A stretch of DNA of 8,548 nt from the NCBI GenBank assembly GCA_034435395.1, contig DAOTXK010000438.1, forward strand, positions 1 through 8,548, in the 5' to 3' direction. Of this stretch, positions 5,091 through 8,548 are shown one piece after another (the stretch's first letter is position 1; each line of letters starts with the position of its first letter). The stretch is from DAOTXK01 sp034435395 (GTDB lineage: Bacteria; Chloroflexota; Anaerolineae; Aggregatilineales; Ch27). The notes under the pieces are model-generated. The model was not told the origin of the DNA, ran no database searches, and worked only from the letters and a program-made list of their open reading frames with translations. A program made the translations under genes and the position numbers.

Positions 5091-5357
5091 CTCAATATCA
5101 AAGTACTTGGCCCAGGCTGCTACAATTGTTATGCAGTTCAGCAGGCGGTCGTTCGCGGCCTGGAAACACTGGCCCAGCAGCATCCCGATCTGGAAGTCAC
5201 TCTCCAACATATTGAAGACCCGGCCGAGATCATGCAGTATCCCATCCTTTTTACACCGGGATTGGTCATCAACGAAAAGCTGGTCTCGGCTGGTCGGATT
5301 CCCACCGTGAGTGAGATTCTGAAGTGGCTGAACGCTGCGCTTGATCAGGGAGCGTGA
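5088..5357 (+). CDS. Small thioredoxin-like redox-active disulfide protein
   Basis: An 89-residue protein, shorter than classical thioredoxin, beginning MLNIKVLGPGCYNC. The redox motif C11-Y-N-C14 after the first strand, a cis-Pro-like TPGLVING-type segment (FTPGLVINEKLVSAGRIP, about residues 55-72) and a final helix (VSEILKWLNAAL) fit the thioredoxin_3 / 'redox-active disulfide protein' group known from methanogens and other anaerobes. It would shuttle thiol-disulfide electrons in the cytoplasm, possibly to the Fe-S or Cys-rich neighbours. It is the last intact gene of the Cys-rich cluster; in comparable clusters of anaerobes I would expect a membrane permease next to it, but here a truncated glycosidase fragment follows. 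Family assignment is confident; partner and substrate are inferred. Confidence 0.92.
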   Translation: MLNIKVLGPGCYNCYAVQQAVVRGLETLAQQHPDLEVTLQHIEDPAEIMQYPILFTPGLVINEKLVSAGRIPTVSEILKWLNAALDQGA

Positions 5358-5380
5358 GTTCGCCGCGCGCAGACGTTTAA

Positions 5381-5653
5381 GGGAAAGGGCCTTTTGTAGG
5401 CGGATTTTATATTGCAGCGCTGGTGAAGACCGGTCAGCTAGATGAGGCAAAACATCAGCTTGCCAGACTGGCCGAAGTAAACCGTCTTGGGGTCGAAGAA
5501 GCGTGGGAATTTAACGAATGGTGTCATGGGCGAACAGGACAGCCCATGGGCTATCCTCACCAGGCCTGGTCGGCGGGCATGTATATCTTTGCTTATCACT
5601 GCGTGGCAGAGGGCCGGGTGCCGATTCTAACCCCGGATGAAGTCCCTGGTTGA
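5381..5653 (+). pseudogene. C-terminal remnant of a glycoside hydrolase (alpha/alpha-barrel, GH100-like)
   Basis: The frame opens right after a TAA (5378-5380) and reads GKGPFVGGFYIAALVKTGQL, continuing for 90 codons to TGA at 5651. There is no ATG and no good ribosome site; GTG 5423 is internal to conserved-looking sequence. The blocks GPFVGGFYIAAL, WEFNEWCHGRTGQPMG and HQAWSAGMYIFAYHCV resemble the final helices of bacterial neutral invertase-like (GH100) or amylo-1,6-glucosidase-type enzymes. The N-terminal majority of such enzymes, several hundred residues, is absent: upstream of 5378 lies the intact thioredoxin gene. I read it as a deletion scar joining the Cys-rich cluster to sequence that once followed a sugar-degrading enzyme. 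The exact family is uncertain. Confidence 0.6.
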
Positions 5654-5663
5654 GGTCCGTATG
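5652..5663 (+). promoter_or_regulatory. Ribosome site deciding the XdhC-like start
   Basis: GAGGT at 5652-5656 is 4 nt before ATG 5661. The earlier in-frame ATG at 5637 has no comparable site and lies inside the glycosidase remnant, so 5661 is preferred. Confidence 0.55.
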
Positions 5664-6413
5664 CAGCACCCGATCGTTGCACTGTCGGAATCGCTCCAGA
5701 GCCGGCAACCTGCCGTACTGGTGACCGTGGTGGAAGTCGCGGGCGCTTCGCCTGCTAAGGTTGGCGCGCAGCTGGTGCTTCTGCGCGACGGCACAACCGT
5801 TGGCACAGTCGGTGGGGGCAAGCTGGAGGCCGCCATTCTGGCAGAGGCGCAAGCGGCGCTGGCCTCGAATCGCTCCCTGCTGAAACATTACGCACTCAAG
5901 GAGGAGGGTGAGGACGCAGTTGGCACCTTATGTGGCGGCGAGTTGACCGTATTCATCCAGAGTTATACGCCGCCTCCTCGCCTAGTGATCGTGGGCGGCG
6001 GGCATATCGGGCGTCCCCTGCAAACGATGGCCGAGGCTGCCGGGTTTGAGACTGTGGTGGTGGATGTGCAGGCCGGGCGGGGGACGGTGCCGGAGTTGCA
6101 CGAGATAACGTTAACCACAGACACTTACGTCGTGCTCATCACCACCGACCATGTTTCCGACGAGGCTGCCTTGCGTCAGGTGATCGATTCTCCGGTGCCC
6201 TATATTGGTATGATCGGCAGTCGGGCCAAGTGTCAGACCATTCTCGATCACATGCGCGCCGACGGTTATGGCGAAAGCGCCCTGGCTCGTGTTTATGCCC
6301 CCATCGGCCTGGACCTGGGCGGGCCAACGCCCGGTGAGATTGCAGTGGCTATCCTGGCCGAGATTATTACCGTTCGGCAGGGAGGCACCGGTCTGATGCG
6401 GTCGCGCCAGTAA
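5661..6413 (+). CDS. XdhC/CoxI family protein (molybdoenzyme maturation factor-like)
   Basis: The 250-residue protein has two domains. The N-terminal XdhC/CoxI domain contains GASPAKVGAQLVLL (about 28-41), the GTVGGGKLEA loop (48-57) and TLCGGEL (90-96). The C-terminal Rossmann domain contains the nucleotide motif RLVIVGGGHIGRPL (107-120), IGMIGSRAKC (182-191) and the closing IGLDLGGPTPGEIAVAILAEI (215-235). In XdhC homologues this family binds molybdenum cofactor and supports its sulfuration and insertion into xanthine dehydrogenase or CO dehydrogenase-type enzymes. Many homologues have Cys in the GGGCLE loop where this protein has Lys; the second loop keeps its Cys (C91). No molybdoenzyme is encoded in the window, so its client is unknown. 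A longer start at 5637 would add 8 residues. Confidence 0.92.
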   Translation: MQHPIVALSESLQSRQPAVLVTVVEVAGASPAKVGAQLVLLRDGTTVGTVGGGKLEAAILAEAQAALASNRSLLKHYALKEEGEDAVGTLCGGELTVFIQSYTPPPRLVIVGGGHIGRPLQTMAEAAGFETVVVDVQAGRGTVPELHEITLTTDTYVVLITTDHVSDEAALRQVIDSPVPYIGMIGSRAKCQTILDHMRADGYGESALARVYAPIGLDLGGPTPGEIAVAILAEIITVRQGGTGLMRSRQ

Positions 6414-6443
6414 TCGGCGGCCACAATTTCCAGAGCATCAGAG

Positions 6444-7352
6444 ATGTTTGCAAAAGCGCTTTTTCCAACGGATTTTTCGGCCTATGCCAATACTGTTTTT
6501 GCCTGTCTCCCCGATCTGAAGGCAGCGGGGTTAAAGATGGTGGTGTTGGTCACGGTGATCAAAGAAAGCGATGTGCCGATGCCTGCAACGGCCAATCGCG
6601 AGGACCTTAACCGCGTGGAATGGAGTGTGCAGGAACGGTTAAACGTGGCGCGCATGGCATTGGAGGGACAGGGCCTTCGAGTCTTCACCCAGGTGCGATA
6701 TGGCTCGCCCGCCGAGCAGATTCTGCGCGTGGCCGAAGAAGAACGAGTTGACCTGATTGTGATTGGCGCGCAGGGTAAAACTCTGGGCCAGGAATTGCTC
6801 TTAGGCAGTGTCGCTTACGAAGTAGTGCGAGGCGCAACTGTCCCGGTTTTGATTGAAAAGGCCCATGTCGTGCGAAACATGGGGCACGCCGACTGTACGC
6901 TTGCCTGTAAGGAAATGTTCACGCGGGTGCTGCATCCCACCGACTTTTCAGCCTGTGCGCAGGCAGCTTTTCAGGTTGTCAAACGCCTGAAAGGTGCCGG
7001 AACAAAAGAAGTTGTTGTGCTTCACGTGCAGGATGAGCGCATCATGAAGCACCGGGCTCCGGAACAGGTCGTCGCCTTTGACGAACAGGATGCTGAGCGT
7101 CTGGAAGACCTGTGTCGGACTATACGTATGTTTGGGCTTGAAGCCCGGTCACTGCTCCGACATGGGCACCCGGTACGGGAAACCTTGAAGGCAGCCGAAG
7201 AGCAAAATCCCTGCCTCATTGTGCTCGGTACCTACGGTCGCAGTGCGCTTCAGGAACTGTTGGTTGGCAGCACGTTCGAGAATGTGCTACGGCTGAGTCG
7301 CCATCCTGTCCTGGCGGTGCGTTACTCTGGACCAGACGGCGAACATAAGTGA
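6444..7352 (+). CDS. Tandem-domain universal stress protein (UspA family)
   Basis: The 302-residue product consists of two UspA domains, about residues 1-138 and 158-295. Each starts with the family opening (KALFPTDFSAYA; RVLHPTDFSACA) and ends with the ATP-binding loop G-x2-G-x9-G-S: G108/G111/G121-S122 and G262/G265/G275-S276. Both loops are intact, so both halves may bind ATP. A linker with two cysteines (CTLAC, 151-155) joins them. Usp proteins are cytoplasmic and associated with survival under starvation, oxidative or respiratory stress; the specific role here is unknown. It follows the XdhC-like gene by 30 nt in the same direction and may share its transcript. The ribosome site is weak (CAGAG just before the ATG). 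No clear terminator follows. Confidence 0.95.
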   Translation: MFAKALFPTDFSAYANTVFACLPDLKAAGLKMVVLVTVIKESDVPMPATANREDLNRVEWSVQERLNVARMALEGQGLRVFTQVRYGSPAEQILRVAEEERVDLIVIGAQGKTLGQELLLGSVAYEVVRGATVPVLIEKAHVVRNMGHADCTLACKEMFTRVLHPTDFSACAQAAFQVVKRLKGAGTKEVVVLHVQDERIMKHRAPEQVVAFDEQDAERLEDLCRTIRMFGLEARSLLRHGHPVRETLKAAEEQNPCLIVLGTYGRSALQELLVGSTFENVLRLSRHPVLAVRYSGPDGEHK

Positions 7353-7403
7353 ACTCGTAATGTGCCGCCAGCGCCCAGCTCTCGATCCAGGGTTAAGAAG
7401 CCG

Positions 7404-7448
7404 CTGGGGGACTGGCGTGGGGTGGGTCTCAGAACCGGCTTCCCCCAG
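7404..7448. repeat. 8-bp perfect inverted repeat at the edge of transposase debris
   Basis: CTGGGGGA (7404-7411) and TCCCCCAG (7441-7448) are perfect inverted copies 29 nt apart. They lie between the Usp gene and the first transposase fragment. They may be a remnant of insertion-sequence ends or a stem-loop; no target duplication was found. The rest of 7353-7440 shows nothing I can identify. Confidence 0.4.
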
Positions 7449-7523
7449 TCTACTCAGCGCGCCCAGATCAGCATGGCCCCGGTGGGCGAGCCGGAAGAGA
7501 ATGGCCTTGCCGAGCGTCTCATC
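7449..7523 (+). pseudogene. IS3-type transposase fragment, C-terminal catalytic part
   Basis: In the plus strand the frame reads AQISMAPVGEPEENGLAERL, from 7461. This matches the block before and around the third acidic catalytic residue of IS3-family OrfB integrases (typical form QISMAxVGEPxxNGxAERLxRT); the Glu of AERL is the expected catalytic one. Upstream, the DQGxQY-type block is not recognisable, and after about 7523 the similarity fades. The fragment has no start codon or stop of its own and is not functional. Confidence 0.65.
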
Positions 7524-7749
7524 GAGCACGGCCAGGTAGACTCACTCGATGCGCAGCCGAATGTAGGTGAGGCGGCCACTCATACCTGGTCAGGAAAGGC
7601 GACCGTCAGGTCCTTTTCACCAGGTTGGGGTAGCGCCGATAGGGATGGTTGCTGGTGGTGGTGTGACGCTGGCGGCGTTTGGCCCGCGCTTGCAGCCCCA
7701 TGTCGCGCATCACGCGCTGTACCCGCTTGCGGTTGACGACCGCGGCGGA
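7515..7749 (-). pseudogene. IS3-type transposase (OrfB) fragment, N-terminal and first catalytic part, broken
   Basis: The minus strand from 7749 reads VNRKRVQRVMRDMGLQARAK and then RHTTTSNHPYRRYPNLVK, the HTH_21-type region of IS3-family OrfB. A stop follows at 7608-7606. After a one-base frame change near the AAAA at 7612-7616, the next block, LTYIRLRIE-stop-VYLAVLDE (about 7579-7518), matches the integrase strand TYIRLxxEFVYLAVxLD. The product is broken by a frameshift and at least two stops. A TGA at 7752-7750 bounds it upstream, where the plus-strand transposase remnant begins. Its right-hand partner on the other strand (7449-7523) is the complementary C-terminal part, inverted relative to it. 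Confidence 0.75.
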
Positions 7750-8039
7750 TCAATCAGCTGGTGTAAACTGCTGGGACACTACAAGACACAAATTCTGGCC
7801 TGTGGTTTCTTCACAGGGGAAACGCTCTGCCAGCAAAGTGCTGTTTTTCATCGAACTAGGGGCAAGACGTGTTCATGTTGGTGGCTGCACCCCAAACCGC
7901 AATCGTGCATGGGTGACGCAACAGGGGCGTCAGATGGTCTGGGAACTGGAGGAGCAAGGCTTATCTATCAGCGTTCTGATCCACGACCGAGACGGGAATT
8001 TTTCCAAGGCATCCGATGGTGTGTTGGCAGCGGATGTAT
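7750..8039 (+). pseudogene. Second transposase/integrase remnant (rve-type DDE core), frameshifted
   Basis: On the plus strand one frame reads WCKLLGHYKTQILACGFFTG then ETLCQQ to about 7836. The adjacent frame continues KVLFFIELGARRVHVGGCTP, then AWVTQQGRQMVWELEEQG and VLIHDRDGNFSKASDGVL. Joined, these match the catalytic core of integrase-type transposases with the order ILACDFFTVET, VLFFIELGTRRVH, LIHDRDxKF. The first catalytic Asp (ILACDFF) is Gly here, there is a frameshift near 7831-7836, and the part with the catalytic Glu is missing beyond 8039. The element is dead and ends 10 nt from the stop of the sugar permease gene. It differs from the IS3-type pieces to its left and probably came from another element. 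Confidence 0.72.
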
Positions 8040-8049
8040 CCCGCAGACC

Positions 8050-8548
8050 TTACCCCTTAAGCCCACTGGTGGCAATGCTCTGGATGAACCACTTCTGGAA
8101 CATCAGGAAGACGATCAACACCGGCACGGTGATCATCGAGGCATAGGCCATGATCTGCCCCCAGTCCGGCGTCTGCGTGTAGAAGGTGGCGATGCCGACG
8201 GTGAGCGGGCGCGCGTTCTCGCCTGGTACGGCGATGATCGGCCAGAGATAATCGTTCCAGCGGAACAGGAATTGCAGGATGGCGACGGTCGCCAACACCG
8301 GGCGAGAAAGCGGCAGGATGATGCTCCGGTAGATGCGGAACGGACCCGCACCGTCCACCAGCGCCGATTCGTCAAGCTCCTTCGGGATGTCCAGGAAGAA
8401 CTGGTAGAACAGGAAGATGGCGAAGGCGTCGGCCACGAAGGGGAGAGACTGCACGTGCAGCGTGTTCAACCAGGACGTTTGTAGCGCGAACCGCATCCCA
8501 TCCGCCGTCTGGCTGACGACGGGCCAGGGCAGGCCGTTGGCCACGAAC
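8050..8548 (-). CDS. Carbohydrate ABC transporter permease (MalG-type), N-terminus cut by window edge
   Basis: The minus-strand frame is open from the right edge to TAA at 8050-8052, about 165 residues. It contains the EAA cytoplasmic loop, IPKELDESALVDGAGPFRIY with the conserved Gly, then RSIILPLSRPVLAT, the contact with the ATPase in importers of the MalFGK2 type. Hydrophobic segments surround it (near residues 35-50, 86-106 and 129-150 counted from the GTG at 8544). RWNDYLWP and the ending TSGLKG are typical of the sugar-permease MalG/UgpE group. The GTG at 8544 is probably not the true start because the frame runs on to the edge and MalG proteins are near 270-300 residues. Partner genes should lie to the right, upstream of it on the minus strand. 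Substrate is a sugar or polyol, not identifiable further. Confidence 0.93.
   Translation of the reverse strand, partial: FVANGLPWPVVSQTADGMRFALQTSWLNTLHVQSLPFVADAFAIFLFYQFFLDIPKELDESALVDGAGPFRIYRSIILPLSRPVLATVAILQFLFRWNDYLWPIIAVPGENARPLTVGIATFYTQTPDWGQIMAYASMITVPVLIVFLMFQKWFIQSIATSGLKG

Noticed and set aside
7281..7292. GAATG next to a CGTTC in the Usp gene as a fourth operator
   Set aside because: The arms do not match CATTC-N8-GAATG in spacing or sequence and the site is within coding sequence.
7567..8484. 305-codon plus-strand open frame
   Set aside because: It runs through one half of the transposase remnant and then antisense through the sugar permease; the product changes character midway and is not a single protein.
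1..8548. CRISPR arrays, tRNA and rRNA genes
   Set aside because: No regularly spaced direct repeats and no cloverleaf or rRNA-like conserved blocks were seen on either strand.

Overview
The window is GC-rich bacterial DNA. The gene mix suggests an anaerobic or facultative soil or sediment bacterium, possibly Chloroflexota: ArsR-type repressors beside a corrinoid-protein-type Fe-S protein and a small thioredoxin, an XdhC-like factor, tandem Usp domains, a sugar ABC importer and a glycosidase remnant. The phylum is a guess from gene content; no rRNA or tRNA gene is present to confirm it.

Layout. (1) Positions 1-2288, minus strand: a compact operon reading right to left, PIG-L/LmbE deacetylase, then a DrrA-like ABC ATPase, then an ABC-2 permease cut by the left edge. 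Both junctions overlap (17 and 14 nt). (2) Positions 2289-3276: an ArsR/SmtB repressor (minus) flanked by two regulatory regions. An imperfect palindrome, CATTC-N8-GAATG, occurs three times: upstream of the PIG-L operon, upstream of the repressor itself, and upstream of the plus-strand cluster. In the last two it follows a TATATT or TATGAT -10 box at the same 1-nt spacing. (3) Positions 3277-5357, plus strand: six small, mostly cysteine-rich genes, namely a CC-motif protein of unknown function, an FmdB-type zinc ribbon, a second ArsR repressor, an Fe-S protein, a CxC/zinc-ribbon protein and a thioredoxin-like CxxC protein. (4) Positions 5381-7352, plus strand: a truncated glycoside hydrolase C-terminus, an XdhC/CoxI family protein and a tandem universal stress protein. 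(5) Positions 7353-8049: a graveyard of at least two, perhaps three, transposase fragments in both orientations with frameshifts and stops. (6) Positions 8050-8548, minus strand: C-terminal part of a sugar ABC permease, cut by the right edge.

How it may work together (inference): the first ArsR protein probably senses a thiol-reactive metal or metalloid, or redox state, through its CVC motif. It would bind the repeated palindrome, repress its own gene, and co-control the diverging Cys-rich cluster and perhaps the deacetylase/ABC export operon. The cluster resembles the ArsR / Fe-S protein / thioredoxin gene sets of anaerobes, but no membrane permease is seen next to it. The most notable observation is this candidate three-promoter regulon joining a Cys-rich redox module to an exporter-type operon.
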